From: Lutimonas saemankumensis
GTDB taxonomy: Bacteria > Bacteroidota > Bacteroidia > Flavobacteriales > Flavobacteriaceae
Reading direction: 5' to 3'
DNA length: 64,000 bases
Assembly: GCF_020171465.1 (NCBI RefSeq)
Contig: NZ_JAIUZR010000005.1
Span: 310,001 to 374,000, forward strand
Shown here: positions 1-9,319 of the stretch, piece after piece
Numbering within the stretch: position 1 is the stretch's first letter
Layout of the letters: each line of letters opens with the position of its first letter
Program-made: the position numbers and the translations under genes
The notes under the pieces: generated by a model
The model's input: the letters and a program-made list of their open reading frames with translations, nothing else
What the model was told of the DNA's origin: nothing
The model's database searches: none

Positions 1-911
1 GATACATCCTCTGCATCAAGGGTCCTCAAAACAAAATTTCCATTGACGTCAGGATAAAAGGAATAGGGTAAATGGCCTCTGGATTCCGTGGCATAGAGAT
101 AGGTGTTGAAGATGTTGTCAAGTCTTGTTTTAAAGATATTGTTCGTTGCATTTCGAATTTCTTTGGTGTCAAAATAAAGGTATTCATTGCCTGCCCAGTA
201 GGAGATGCCATCTATATAATTGTACCATAGTTTGGTTCCCAGGACATTTTTTGGTTTTATCTCTTTGATAACAGAATTCCAGTCATTGTTTTGGTAAACA
301 TCTACTTTGATCTCTCGGGAAGGATCATTCAATACAAGATTTGGATGGTTTATTACAAACTGAATACTGTGTTTTTCGTTGATTTTTGAAGGATCCGTGC
401 TGCGATGGGCCGTAACGGCCACATTTACTTTTGGCTGGTACATGATGAACCTTCGGGTAAAAAGGACATTACCGTAATCATCAAGAATAGTAACAAGATA
501 ATTACCACTTAATTTGATCCTGTTGTTCTCATTGGGAATTTCCAATTCGTAATGAGTATAATATTGCAGAGTGTTAAAAGAATTCTGATAATTTCGAATT
601 CTGTCTGATGCATAACCCGTCATATATTCAGTAGAGGACAGGTTAGAGATCTGCCAGTTGTAATCACAATGTTCTATTTTGTAGGAATAGATTCTTTGAT
701 CTGCGTTGATATCGTCAAAACTCAGTTTCAGCTTTTCTCCCAGCTTCACCACGGGAGCGTAAGAATCAGGATCTAATGGCTTGAATTCAATCGTTTTGAT
801 ATGCGACGGAGGAGGGATGATGTTGTTGCGCTGGGCCTGGAGTTGCGGCAAACTGATAAATCCGGCGGTTGTAAAAAAAAGCACTAGTCGAATAAGTATT
901 GATTCAGGCAT
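1..911 (-). CDS. T9SS plug protein (DUF5103), C-terminus cut by window edge
   Basis: The frame is open from an ATG at 911 down to the left edge, about 303 codons, so the C-terminus is missing. The N-terminus is a signal peptide (hydrophobic LVLFFTTAGFISL, then a likely cut after LQAQ). The following stretch carries the DUF5103 hallmark YSYKIEHCDYNW, then EYMTGY and LSGNYLVTILDDYGNVLFTRRF. In the Flavobacterium SprA translocon a DUF5103 protein closes the periplasmic side of the outer-membrane channel, so this is probably an envelope component of type IX secretion. It is divergent from nqrA and shares a 214-bp intergenic region. Family assignment rests on motif memory, not on a search. Confidence 0.85.
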   Translation of the reverse strand, partial: MPESILIRLVLFFTTAGFISLPQLQAQRNNIIPPPSHIKTIEFKPLDPDSYAPVVKLGEKLKLSFDDINADQRIYSYKIEHCDYNWQISNLSSTEYMTGYASDRIRNYQNSFNTLQYYTHYELEIPNENNRIKLSGNYLVTILDDYGNVLFTRRFIMYQPKVNVAVTAHRSTDPSKINEKHSIQFVINHPNLVLNDPSREIKVDVYQNNDWNSVIKEIKPKNVLGTKLWYNYIDGISYWAGNEYLYFDTKEIRNATNNIFKTRLDNIFNTYLYATESRGHLPYSFYPDVNGNFVLRTLDAEDV

Positions 912-1035
912 TTGTCTTTCAGTGAGTTGTATAAAGATTAAATTCAATCTTGATACGAAAGTTGAACAAAAAAATCCGAGATTTTCGATTCTAAATAAAT
1001 GTTTATTAAATGCTAATCTATAAAATATTAATTAT

Positions 1036-1043
1036 TAAATTTG
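1036..1043 (+). promoter_or_regulatory. Candidate -7 element of the nqr operon promoter
   Basis: TAAATTTG matches the Bacteroidota -7 consensus TAnnTTTG exactly. It lies 82 nt upstream of the nqrA ATG in a very AT-rich intergenic region. No clear TTG -33 element is found at the usual spacing, so the call rests on the -7 box and its position. Confidence 0.5.
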
Positions 1044-1125
1044 CACTCGATTAAGAAACAATTGATTTTTCCATTTTTAGAGGCCGAATGGGCAAGATTG
1101 GAAAATAAATTTAATTAAGCAAAGT

Positions 1126-2472
1126 ATGTCTACAGACATTAAATTTAAAAAGGGTTTATCCATTAAACTCAAAGGAGTAGCCGCAAAAGATGTATCTACG
1201 GCAAATCGCTCTAAAATTTTTGCTATCAATCCATCAGATTTTCACGGTTTACAACCTAAATTATCAGTCAAAGAAGGCGATAAGGTAAAAGTTGGTGATC
1301 CAGTTTTTTACGCAAAGAACAATGATCAGATCAAATTTGTATCTCCTGTGAGTGGTACGATAAAGGAAATCGTAAGGGGAGCAAAAAGAAGGTTGTTGTC
1401 GATAAAAATAAGTGCAGATCAAAAAGACACATTTGTAGATTTTGGATCAAAAACACCGACGAAGCTGGCAGCTCCTCAGGTCAAGGAAGCCCTGCTTGAA
1501 AGCGGTTGCTGGCCAATGATCAGGCAACGCCCTTATGATGTTATTGCAGATCCTAATGACACACCAAAGTCCATCTTTATTTCAGCATATGCCACTGCAC
1601 CTCTTGCAGCTTCCTATGAAGTGATTCTGGATGGTAAGGAAAAGGAGTTTCAGGCAGGTATTGATGCTTTAAGTAAATTAACAGAAGGTAAGGTTCACCT
1701 CTCTGTCGGTGCTTCGGATTCCTTTTTGGGCCAGGTAAATAATGCAGTGGTCAACAAGGTAAGTGGCAAGCACCCCGCAGGAAATGTTGGTGTTCAAATA
1801 GCCAGGCTGGATCCTATAAATGCAGGTGACAGGGTGTGGGTTGTAGATCCTCAGGATATTGCTTCTATCGGAAGTATGTTCCTTTCAGGAAAATATGATG
1901 CCAAAAGAACAATTGCATTGGCAGGAAGCCAGGTTGAAGGGCCTCAGTATTATGAGATCACTCAGGGAGCTCAAATTGCTGACTTGGTTGCTGGAAAACT
2001 GAAATCAGGAAAAAGCAGGATTATCAGTGGAAACCCGTTGACAGGTATAGCAGTTTCTCCTGATGATTCGATAGGTTTTTATGATAACCAGATCAGTGTG
2101 ATCCCTGAAGGTGATCACTATGAATTCTTTGGTTGGGTTCCGTTTATTGGAAACCATAAATTCAGTATGAGCAGAACATTCTTTTCCTGGTTGTCTCCAA
2201 ATAAAGAATACGATCTTGATACCAATTTAAATGGTGAGGAAAGAGCATTTGTAGTGACAGGAGAAATGGAAAGAGTGTTACCAATGGATATATATCCAAT
2301 GCAGTTATTAAAGGCAACCATGATTCAGGATATTGAAAAGATGGAAAACCTCGGTATTTATGAGGTTGCCCCTGAAGATTTTGCGTTGATCGATTTTGTG
2401 AGCACTTCAAAGATCGAAGCACAGCAGATTATTCGTGAAGGATTAGATTTAATGATAAAAGAAGTAGGCTAA
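1126..2472 (+). CDS. nqrA: Na+-translocating NADH:quinone reductase subunit A
   Basis: NqrA is the cytoplasmic-side, cofactor-poor subunit of the Na+-pumping NADH:ubiquinone oxidoreductase. The 448-residue product has the usual length. It shows the NqrA N-terminal region (residues 1-100, including FAINPSDFHGLQPKL and SPVSGTIKEIVRGAKRRLL) and the conserved PGCWP-like segment, here SGCWPMIRQRPYD. It is the first gene of a complete nqrABCDEF set, and its stop codon directly abuts the nqrB ATG, so the two are surely co-transcribed and probably translationally coupled. Confidence 0.96.
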   Translation: MSTDIKFKKGLSIKLKGVAAKDVSTANRSKIFAINPSDFHGLQPKLSVKEGDKVKVGDPVFYAKNNDQIKFVSPVSGTIKEIVRGAKRRLLSIKISADQKDTFVDFGSKTPTKLAAPQVKEALLESGCWPMIRQRPYDVIADPNDTPKSIFISAYATAPLAASYEVILDGKEKEFQAGIDALSKLTEGKVHLSVGASDSFLGQVNNAVVNKVSGKHPAGNVGVQIARLDPINAGDRVWVVDPQDIASIGSMFLSGKYDAKRTIALAGSQVEGPQYYEITQGAQIADLVAGKLKSGKSRIISGNPLTGIAVSPDDSIGFYDNQISVIPEGDHYEFFGWVPFIGNHKFSMSRTFFSWLSPNKEYDLDTNLNGEERAFVVTGEMERVLPMDIYPMQLLKATMIQDIEKMENLGIYEVAPEDFALIDFVSTSKIEAQQIIREGLDLMIKEVG

Positions 2473-3615
2473 ATGAATTTTTTTAGAAAACAATTAGACA
2501 AGTTTAAACCTCATTTTGACAAAGGGGGGAAATTTGAAAAATACGCTCCGGCATTTAACGGGATAGATACTTTTTTGTTTGTTCCGAATCATACAACAAA
2601 GCATGGGGCTCATATCAGGGACGGGGTTGATTTAAAACGTGTCATGATTACTGTTGTAATCGCCTTGTTACCAGCTTTGATCTTTGGGATGTGGAATGTT
2701 GGTTACATGAATATGGGTGACGGACATGCTTTTATGGACTATTTTATTTTTGGTGCGATTCGATTCCTGCCGATGATTATTGTTTCTTACGGGGTAGGTT
2801 TGGGTATAGAATTTGCCTATGCAGTGTTCAGAGGACATGACGTAAATGAGGGCTATTTGGTAACGGGACTTTTGATTCCGATGATAATGCCCATTGACTT
2901 TCCTTTATGGATGCTTGCAATTTCTGTAATATTTGCTGTAATAGTTGGAAAGGAAGCTTTTGGCGGAACCGGAATGAATATTTTGAACCCGGCTCTTGTT
3001 GCTCGGGCTTTTGCCTTATTTTCCTACGCTCCCTTTATGTCGGGTAATACGGTTTGGGTTGCAGATTCGGTTGCTGATGGAGTTTCAGGTGAAACGGTAT
3101 TGGGTTCTCTAGCTGCAGGTACAGAAGTTCAATACAGTACTTTCGATATGTTTATGGGTTATATTCCGGGATCTGTTGGAGAAACTTCCGTTTTGATGAT
3201 TCTTATTGGTGCAGCATTGCTATTGTTCGCAGGAATAGCGAGCTGGAGAATTATGCTTTCCTGTTTAATAGGAGCATCGCTCATGGGACTCTTATTCAAT
3301 GCGATCGGAAGTGAAACGAACGAGTTGTTGAATTTCCCTTGGTGGCAACATCTGATTGCCGGAGGATTTGCATTTGGTCTGGTATTTATGGCGACTGATC
3401 CGGTTTCAGCGGCTCAGACAACCAAAGGTAAATGGATATATGGATTCTTAATAGGAATCTTTGCAATTCTGATCAGGGTGGTAAATCCTACTTTGCCGGA
3501 AGGAATGATGATGGCGATTCTGTTGTTGAATGTTTTCGCACCGACTATAGATCATTATGTTGTTGAGAGCAACGTAAAAAGAAGAAAAAAGAGATTACAA
3601 AAAGTTAGCGCTTAA
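2473..3615 (+). CDS. nqrB: Na+-translocating NADH:quinone reductase subunit B
   Basis: NqrB is the large membrane subunit that carries covalently bound FMN and riboflavin and takes part in Na+ transport. The 380-residue product has many hydrophobic helices from about residue 55 on. The segment GSVGETS (residues 233-239) places Thr238 where NqrB proteins carry phosphoester-linked FMN. GGTGMNILNPALVARAF (about 165-180) is another family block. The flavin would be added by the ApbE encoded at 8292. Only 2 nt separate it from nqrC. Confidence 0.97.
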   Translation: MNFFRKQLDKFKPHFDKGGKFEKYAPAFNGIDTFLFVPNHTTKHGAHIRDGVDLKRVMITVVIALLPALIFGMWNVGYMNMGDGHAFMDYFIFGAIRFLPMIIVSYGVGLGIEFAYAVFRGHDVNEGYLVTGLLIPMIMPIDFPLWMLAISVIFAVIVGKEAFGGTGMNILNPALVARAFALFSYAPFMSGNTVWVADSVADGVSGETVLGSLAAGTEVQYSTFDMFMGYIPGSVGETSVLMILIGAALLLFAGIASWRIMLSCLIGASLMGLLFNAIGSETNELLNFPWWQHLIAGGFAFGLVFMATDPVSAAQTTKGKWIYGFLIGIFAILIRVVNPTLPEGMMMAILLLNVFAPTIDHYVVESNVKRRKKRLQKVSA

Positions 3616-3617
3616 TT

Positions 3618-4313
3618 ATGGATAGAAATAGCAATTTATACACATTTATTTTTGCCATTATCATGGTGATTGTTGTTGCGGCGGCCTTAGCCTTTACAGC
3701 AACTTCTTTGAAACCATTGCAGGCAGAAAATGTTCGCCTTGAAAAAATGCAGAGCATACTTTCAACCATTGGTGTTAATGTGGGCAGATCGGAGGCGGGA
3801 GCCAAATTTGAAGAGTTCGTAAAAGAGGAACTGGCTTTAAATGTGGATGGAACGGTAAATCAGGATATCAATGCATTTAGCATTGATTTGATGAAAGAGA
3901 TCAAGAAGCCTCATGAAGATCAGGCTTATCCAATTTACATCGCGGAAAAAGAAGGGAAGAAATACTATGTAATCCCTTTGTTTGGTGCTGGTTTATGGAA
4001 AGAGATCTGGGGTTATATGGCTCTTGATAGTGATAAGAATACAATCATTGGAGCTTCTTTTGACCATGCCGGTGAAACTCCCGGGCTTGGAGCTGAGATC
4101 AATCAGTCATGGTATGAGGACCAATATATTGGAAAAACCATTTTTGATGAATCCGACAACTTCGTTTCTGTGAGAGCTCAGAAGGGAGGTGCTGACCCTG
4201 CTGACCCGCATGGAGTGGATGCGATTTCAGGTGGTACCATTACAACTGATGGAGTAAATAACATGGTTGAAGAACGATTAAAAAATTATATACCATATTT
4301 TAAAAATAATTAA
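3618..4313 (+). CDS. nqrC: Na+-translocating NADH:quinone reductase subunit C
   Basis: NqrC is the membrane-anchored periplasmic subunit with the second covalent FMN. The 231-residue product has one N-terminal membrane helix (about residues 8-30) and the FMN-binding domain behind it. The flavinylation motif is DAISGGTIT, with Thr207 as the expected FMN acceptor; the usual SGAT reads SGGT here. EIWGYMALD and [13 protein letters not shown] are further NqrC blocks. It sits 2 nt after nqrB and 2 nt before nqrD. Confidence 0.97.
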   Translation: MDRNSNLYTFIFAIIMVIVVAAALAFTATSLKPLQAENVRLEKMQSILSTIGVNVGRSEAGAKFEEFVKEELALNVDGTVNQDINAFSIDLMKEIKKPHEDQAYPIYIAEKEGKKYYVIPLFGAGLWKEIWGYMALDSDKNTIIGASFDHAGETPGLGAEINQSWYEDQYIGKTIFDESDNFVSVRAQKGGADPADPHGVDAISGGTITTDGVNNMVEERLKNYIPYFKNN

Positions 4314-4315
4314 TT

Positions 4316-4987
4316 ATGGCTGGAGATAAAGAAGGATTATTATCTGCTAAGAACAGAAGGTTATTAATTGATCCCCTAAACGATGATAACCCGATCACGG
4401 TTCAGGTTTTAGGTATTTGTTCGGCTTTGGCAATTACCGTGCAGCTTAAGACGGCTATCGTAATGTCGATCGCGGTGCTTTTTGTGATGGTTTTTGGTAA
4501 CCTGATCATTTCACTTTTAAGGAACCTGATCCCGAATAGAATTCGAATTATTGTTCAATTATTGGTCGTTGCATTTTTGGTGATCCTCGTAGATCAGGTG
4601 CTTAAGGCATATGCATATGACGTGAGCAAGCAGTTATCTGTTTTCGTAGGACTGATTATAACCAACTGTATTATCATGGGACGTTTTGAAGCATTTGCCC
4701 TTGGAAACGGTGCCTGGAGGTCTATTCTGGATGGAGTTGGAAATGCATTGGGTTATGGAGTGATCCTGATCATCGTTGCTTTCTTTAGAGAACTTTTGGG
4801 ATCAGGAAAGTTAATGGGATATGAAGTTCTGGGTCACAAAGCGAAGACTGTGGCAGAATCAACCGGGCTTTACGGACTTGGGTATGAAAATAACGGTTTT
4901 ATGTTGTTGTCTCCTATGGCCCTGGTAACGGTAGGAGTTTTGATCTGGTTACAACGTTCAAGAAATAGAAAATTAATTGAAGAATAA
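4316..4987 (+). CDS. nqrD: Na+-translocating NADH:quinone reductase subunit D
   Basis: NqrD is an integral membrane subunit that with NqrE forms an inverted pair of helical bundles carrying the intramembrane iron centre. The 223-residue product has about six hydrophobic helices. Cys35 ([11 protein letters not shown]) and Cys118 ([11 protein letters not shown]) sit where this family has its iron ligands. A 40-nt gap follows before nqrE, the widest in the operon. Confidence 0.97.
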   Translation: MAGDKEGLLSAKNRRLLIDPLNDDNPITVQVLGICSALAITVQLKTAIVMSIAVLFVMVFGNLIISLLRNLIPNRIRIIVQLLVVAFLVILVDQVLKAYAYDVSKQLSVFVGLIITNCIIMGRFEAFALGNGAWRSILDGVGNALGYGVILIIVAFFRELLGSGKLMGYEVLGHKAKTVAESTGLYGLGYENNGFMLLSPMALVTVGVLIWLQRSRNRKLIEE

Positions 4988-5027
4988 AATTAAGGATTAG
5001 TCAACGCTAAATCTGAAACAAAATAAT

Positions 5028-5645
5028 ATGGAAGCATTAGGAAGTTTATTTGTAAGAAGTATTTTCATCGACAATATGGTGTTTGCTTATTTTTTCGGTA
5101 TGTGCTCTTATCTGGCGGTATCGAAAACAGTAAAAACCGCAGTTGGTCTCGGAGCCGCCGTAATTTTTGTATTAACCATAACGGTGCCTGTTAACTATTT
5201 GCTGGACACTTATATTTTAAGGGATGGGGCCTTGGTTTGGCTTGGACCTGAGTACGCATCAATTGATCTGAGCTTTTTGAGCTTTATCATGTTCATTGCG
5301 GTGATTGCTTCTATGGTACAATTGGTAGAGATGATTGTAGAACGATTTGCACCTGCCCTATATAGTGCATTGGGGATTTTTCTTCCTCTGATCGCAGTTA
5401 ACTGTGCGATTTTGGGAGGATCTTTATTTATGCAGCAAAAGAATTTCACTACAGTAACTGAATCGGCTGTATATGGTTTTGGTTCAGGGATTGGTTGGTT
5501 TTTAGCTATTTTGTCGATAGCTTCTATTAGAGAAAAGATCATGTATTCGAATGTTCCGAAACCTCTAAAAGGATTGGGAATTACATTTATCATTACAGGG
5601 TTAATGGCTATCGCTTTCATGAGTTTTTCAGGAATTAAATTATAA
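5028..5645 (+). CDS. nqrE: Na+-translocating NADH:quinone reductase subunit E
   Basis: NqrE is the partner of NqrD in the membrane domain. The 205-residue product has about six hydrophobic helices. Cys26 ([12 protein letters not shown]) and Cys126 ([11 protein letters not shown]) are the expected intramembrane iron ligands. The sequence [12 protein letters not shown] near residue 150 is typical of NqrE/RnfA. nqrF follows after 21 nt. Confidence 0.97.
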   Translation: MEALGSLFVRSIFIDNMVFAYFFGMCSYLAVSKTVKTAVGLGAAVIFVLTITVPVNYLLDTYILRDGALVWLGPEYASIDLSFLSFIMFIAVIASMVQLVEMIVERFAPALYSALGIFLPLIAVNCAILGGSLFMQQKNFTTVTESAVYGFGSGIGWFLAILSIASIREKIMYSNVPKPLKGLGITFIITGLMAIAFMSFSGIKL

Positions 5646-5666
5646 ATCATTAAGATAATATAGAGA

Positions 5667-6959
5667 ATGAGTCCAATTGCAGCGAGTATCGTATTTTCAT
5701 TAGTGTTAATACTTATCTTAGTAACTGTCTTGCTTGTAGCCAAAGCTAAATTGCTTCCTTCTGGTAAGGTTAAACTATTGATAAACGGACAAAAAGAGGT
5801 TGAAGTTGAAACGGGGAGTACCTTGCTGACGACTTTAAGTGAACAAAAAATATTTTTACCATCTGCATGTGGAGGAGGGGGAACCTGCCTTCAATGTGAG
5901 TGTCATGTTTTAAAAGGTGGCGGACAGGCTTTGCCCACTGAAGTTCCCAATTTTACAAGAAAGGAATTAGCCGCTGGTGCCAGATTAGGGTGTCAGGTAA
6001 AAGTGAAGGAAGACATGGAAATTGAAATTCCGGAAGAGATTTTTGGAATTAAGAAATTTGAGGCTAAAGTAGTATCAAACTATAACGTAGCTTCCTTTAT
6101 CAAGGAATTCGTTGTAGAACTTCCTGAGGACATGGATTATAAACCGGGAGGATATATTCAAATTGAAATTCCTTCAACAGAAGTAGATTTTAAGGATATT
6201 GATATTACTGCACATCCAAAGGAACATCCGGATGATGCCGAGAAGTTTAAACTGGAGTGGGATAAGTTTGACCTCTGGCCGTTGAAAATGAAAAACGGAG
6301 AGAATGTTGAAAGAGCCTATTCCATGGCTTCGTATCCTGCTGAAGGCAGAAATATCATGTTAAATGTTCGTATTGCTACTCCCCCATGGGACAGGGCTAA
6401 GAATAGCTGGATGAATGTGAATCCTGGTGTTGCTTCTTCTTATATCTTTAGTAAGAAACCAGGAGATAAAGTAATTGTATCGGGACCATACGGTGAATTC
6501 TTTATCAACGAATCAGAAGCTGAAATGCTTTACGTTGGTGGTGGTGCTGGTATGGCTCCAATGAGATCGCACTTATATCACTTGTTCAAAACGCTTCAGA
6601 CAGGAAGAAAAGTAACTTATTGGTATGGTGGTAGGTCGAAAAGAGAACTGTTCTACATTGATCACTTCAGAGATCTGGAAAAGGAATTCCCTAACTTTAG
6701 ATTCTATATTGTCCTTTCTGAACCAACCGAAGAGGATGACTGGAAGGTAATGAAGGATATCGACGATAAGGAAGGAGACGGTTTCTTAGGATTTGTACAT
6801 CAGGCTGTAATCGATCAGTATTTATCAAAACATGAGGCACCAGAGGATCTTGAACTTTATTTCTGTGGTCCACCAATGATGAACCAGGCGGTTCAAAAAA
6901 TGGGTGAAGACTTCGGAATGGCTGATGAGAATATCAGGTTTGACGACTTTGGAGGTTAA
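5667..6959 (+). CDS. nqrF: Na+-translocating NADH:quinone reductase subunit F
   Basis: NqrF oxidises NADH and passes electrons through FAD and a 2Fe-2S cluster into the complex. The 430-residue product has one N-terminal membrane helix (about 5-27). A ferredoxin domain follows with Cys68, Cys74, Cys77 and Cys109 as cluster ligands. The ferredoxin-reductase module contains the FAD motif ERAYSMASYP and the NADH motif YVGGGAGMAPMRSH. The C-terminus FDDFGG is characteristic of NqrF. It is the last gene of the operon, and a strong terminator starts 24 nt downstream. Confidence 0.97.
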   Translation: MSPIAASIVFSLVLILILVTVLLVAKAKLLPSGKVKLLINGQKEVEVETGSTLLTTLSEQKIFLPSACGGGGTCLQCECHVLKGGGQALPTEVPNFTRKELAAGARLGCQVKVKEDMEIEIPEEIFGIKKFEAKVVSNYNVASFIKEFVVELPEDMDYKPGGYIQIEIPSTEVDFKDIDITAHPKEHPDDAEKFKLEWDKFDLWPLKMKNGENVERAYSMASYPAEGRNIMLNVRIATPPWDRAKNSWMNVNPGVASSYIFSKKPGDKVIVSGPYGEFFINESEAEMLYVGGGAGMAPMRSHLYHLFKTLQTGRKVTYWYGGRSKRELFYIDHFRDLEKEFPNFRFYIVLSEPTEEDDWKVMKDIDDKEGDGFLGFVHQAVIDQYLSKHEAPEDLELYFCGPPMMNQAVQKMGEDFGMADENIRFDDFGG

Positions 6960-6982
6960 GCCTTGGCCTTTAAAACGATATG

Positions 6983-7011
6983 AAAATCCCGCCGACCGGC
7001 GGGATTTTTTT
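6983..7011 (+). terminator. Rho-independent terminator of the nqr operon
   Basis: A GC-rich stem ATCCCGCC / GGCGGGAT (6986-6993 with 6998-7005, loop GACC) is extended by three A-T pairs and runs into a seven-base T tract. It lies 24 nt after the nqrF stop codon. Confidence 0.93.
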
Positions 7012-7270
7012 GTGTTTGAATGTTTTCCATTTGGAATTATATCATGAACTTTTCTAAACTTAATAGAGTTAAACCAGGATATTTTTCGAAGTAATTTAGT
7101 TTAAGAACTCAGAGCTTTAATTTGTTTTCATATGATTGATTACAGTTCCCTGGATTCGGGTGAAACAGGAACAAAGAAGTTTTCTCCTGGGTATCCAAAA
7201 GCTCTTTCTCTTCATCTTGTTTGGTTCATCTTGTTCGCCTGATCTAGCTGACAACCCTCCCCTAGTATTC
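7012..7270. other. Non-coding stretch between two terminators
   Basis: About 260 bases lie between the nqr terminator and the terminator of the OmpA-type gene. No ORF with sensible codon use, no repeat and no recognised RNA was found. It may be a degraded remnant or plain spacer. Confidence 0.4.
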
Positions 7271-7302
7271 AAAACAAAAAAAACCCACCTGCTGGTGGGT
7301 TT
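7271..7302 (-). terminator. Rho-independent terminator of the OmpA-family lipoprotein gene
   Basis: The stem AAACCCACC / GGTGGGTTT (7281-7289 with 7294-7302) closes a 4-base loop. Read on the minus strand it is followed by TTTTTTTGTTTT. It lies about 26 nt past the stop codon at 7328. The plus-strand side is also T-rich, so it may work in both directions. Confidence 0.9.
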
Positions 7303-7327
7303 CTTTTAATTTCTAATAAGTTAAAAA

Positions 7328-8155
7328 CTATTCAGGTTTTTGCTCTAGAATATCAAAGAACTCTTCTAGTTTTGGAAGAATTACAATTCTCGTTCTTCTG
7401 TTTATAGATCTCCCTTCAGCAGTATCATTGGATGCCAATGGAACATACTCACTTCTACCAGCCGCGATTAAACGCCCTGAGTCAACAGAAAAATCATTCT
7501 GAAGTACTCTAACAACCGAAGTTGCCCTGGCAACACTAAGATCCCAGTTATCTTTCATACAGTCTGTATTGATTGGCACATTATCTGTGTAGCCTTCAAC
7601 CTGAACTTCCATTTCAGGCTTACTATTTACTACAGTAGCCACTTTACCCAATACCTCTTTGGCTCGGTCAGAAACGGTTGAACTTCCGCTTTTAAACAAC
7701 ATTTTATCAGCAATAGAAATATAGACAACAGTTTTTTCCACTTCAATCTGAATATCTTCATCCTGAATTCCTTTAGCTAAATCTTTCTTTAACTGAAATG
7801 CAAGTGCAAGGTTTATTGAATCCTTTTTGGTCATTGCATCTCTAACGCCGTTAATGTATTTATCTTTCTCACTTAATTGGGCAATAACCTCTTTGATATT
7901 ATCAGAAGAAGATTGTGTAAGAACGGTCAAATTCTCCACTTGCTGGATAGATCGGGCTTTATCTGCTTCCAAAGATTTGTTTTTTTCCATTAAGTGATCC
8001 TTATCAACCAGACAGGCCTGTAATTCGGCTTTGGTATCAACCAGGTCCTGTTTTGTTTTATTGTGCTGAGTCTCCAGATCAGCGTACTTTTTGTTCGACA
8101 CACAAGATGTTAACAGAACCGACAGAAAAAGGGTTCCAATAAATATTTTTTTCAT
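7328..8155 (-). CDS. OmpA-family outer-membrane lipoprotein
   Basis: The product probably tethers the outer membrane to peptidoglycan. The start at 8155 is chosen because it gives MKKIFIGTLFLSVLLTSC, a lipoprotein signal with Cys18 as the lipidated residue, and a perfect -7 promoter box lies just upstream. The longer frame up to 8341 would run through that promoter and overlap apbE. The 275-residue protein then has a coiled coil (about 25-110) rich in K/E/D and a C-terminal OmpA/MotB domain (about 150-265) with VEGYTDNVPI, NWDLSVARA and GRSINRRTRIVI. It is divergent from apbE. Confidence 0.9.
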   Translation of the reverse strand: MKKIFIGTLFLSVLLTSCVSNKKYADLETQHNKTKQDLVDTKAELQACLVDKDHLMEKNKSLEADKARSIQQVENLTVLTQSSSDNIKEVIAQLSEKDKYINGVRDAMTKKDSINLALAFQLKKDLAKGIQDEDIQIEVEKTVVYISIADKMLFKSGSSTVSDRAKEVLGKVATVVNSKPEMEVQVEGYTDNVPINTDCMKDNWDLSVARATSVVRVLQNDFSVDSGRLIAAGRSEYVPLASNDTAEGRSINRRTRIVILPKLEEFFDILEQKPE

Positions 8156-8181
8156 AATTTGAATAGAATTTAATTTACAAA

Positions 8182-8189
8182 CAAAACTA
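8182..8189 (-). promoter_or_regulatory. Candidate -7 element for the OmpA-family gene
   Basis: On the minus strand this reads TAGTTTTG, an exact TAnnTTTG match, 26 nt upstream of the start codon at 8155. It supports the shorter start of that gene. Confidence 0.55.
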
Positions 8190-8256
8190 TTAAATATTTT
8201 GCTTCGTTTAACATATTTTACTAAAAAAAAGCTAAGCGCAAAACTAAGATAAAACT

Positions 8257-8264
8257 TATCTTTG
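8257..8264 (+). promoter_or_regulatory. Candidate -7 element for apbE
   Basis: TATCTTTG matches TAnnTTTG exactly and ends 27 nt before the apbE ATG. No TTG element stands at the classical -33 distance. Confidence 0.55.
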
Positions 8265-8291
8265 ACTGTTAAATAATCCATAATTTTTGAT

Positions 8292-9290
8292 ATGAAATAC
8301 ACGGTTTTATTTCTTCTTATTTTGTTTGCAGTATCCTGCAATAAGCAGAAGCAGACAAGCTACCAGAAGTTCGAGGGAATTGCCTTTGGAACAACTTTTC
8401 ATATCACCTTTGAAGGGCAGGAAGGACTCATTTCTGAAAAATCAATTGACAGTATTATTCACAGGGTGAATAAATCATTATCCACCTATATTCCAAATTC
8501 CGATATCTCCAAAATCAACAGGGGGGATACTTCAGTAGTCATCGATGAAATGTTCAGGGAAGTATTTGAAAAATCATCCATAATTTATAAGGAAACAAAC
8601 GGCTTTTTTGACCCTACTGTTGGCACCTTGGTAAATGCATGGGGATTTGGCCCGGGGAAACAGATAAAGGAAATGAATCAGTCAACAATTGACAGTCTGA
8701 TGCAATATGTAGGCTTTGAGAAAGTCAGGATTCTCAATGGAAAAGTGGTTAAAGAACATCCAGAGACTTTTTTGGATTTTAATGCAAATGCCAAAGGCTA
8801 TGGAGTAGATGTAATAGGCAAATTTCTGGAAGGGAAGGAAATATCTAATTATCTCGTTGAGATTGGCGGAGAGATTAGGGCCAGAGGTGTGAATAGCAGG
8901 GGTACGATATGGAGGGTAGCCATTGAAAAACCCAATTTTGATGGTACCAGGTCCTTTCAGACCATAGTAAGCCTGGATAATGAATCCATTGCTACCTCGG
9001 GTAATTATAGAAAGTTTAAGGTTGATTCAATTAGTGGGGAAAAGTATGCACATACAATAGATACCAAAACAGGATTCCCAACCAAAAGCAATCTCCTGAG
9101 TGCCACTGTAATCGGAGAAATTGATTGCGCAGATGTGGATGCATACGCAACTTCCTTTATGGCCATGGGATATGAGAAAACCCTGGTTTTTATTGATAAA
9201 CACAAGGATTTGAAAGTCTTTTTAATCTATAGTGATTCTGATGGTTCACTTAAAACGTTTACATCAAGCAATCTGTTACTTGACCAATAA
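8292..9290 (+). CDS. apbE: FAD:protein FMN transferase
   Basis: ApbE transfers FMN from FAD to threonine in target proteins, as in maturation of NqrB and NqrC. The 332-residue product starts with a lipoprotein signal (MKYTVLFLLILFAVSC, Cys16), which fits its periplasmic site of action. Family blocks are AFGTTFHITF, NANAKGYGVDVIG, YLVEIGGEIRARG, SIATSGNYRKF and the metal-binding C-terminal region ADVDAYATSFMAMG. It lies close to the nqr operon but behind its own promoter, separated by the OmpA-type gene. NqrB and NqrC are the obvious substrates here. Confidence 0.95.
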   Translation: MKYTVLFLLILFAVSCNKQKQTSYQKFEGIAFGTTFHITFEGQEGLISEKSIDSIIHRVNKSLSTYIPNSDISKINRGDTSVVIDEMFREVFEKSSIIYKETNGFFDPTVGTLVNAWGFGPGKQIKEMNQSTIDSLMQYVGFEKVRILNGKVVKEHPETFLDFNANAKGYGVDVIGKFLEGKEISNYLVEIGGEIRARGVNSRGTIWRVAIEKPNFDGTRSFQTIVSLDNESIATSGNYRKFKVDSISGEKYAHTIDTKTGFPTKSNLLSATVIGEIDCADVDAYATSFMAMGYEKTLVFIDKHKDLKVFLIYSDSDGSLKTFTSSNLLLDQ

Positions 9291-9319
9291 GTACAGTATT
9301 GAGGAGGGCCGATTACGGA

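Noticed and set aside
781-1023. Plus-strand ORF of 80 codons overlapping the T9SS plug gene start
   Set aside because: It is antisense to a clear gene, its composition is not protein-like and it runs into the A/T-rich nqr promoter region.
5210-5743. Minus-strand ORF of 177 codons opposite nqrE/nqrF
   Set aside because: It is a mirror of the membrane-protein codons of nqrE and crosses a gene boundary; no family is recognisable.
8156-8341. N-terminal extension of the OmpA-family gene up to 8341
   Set aside because: It would bury the lipoprotein signal, run through the candidate promoter and overlap divergent apbE.
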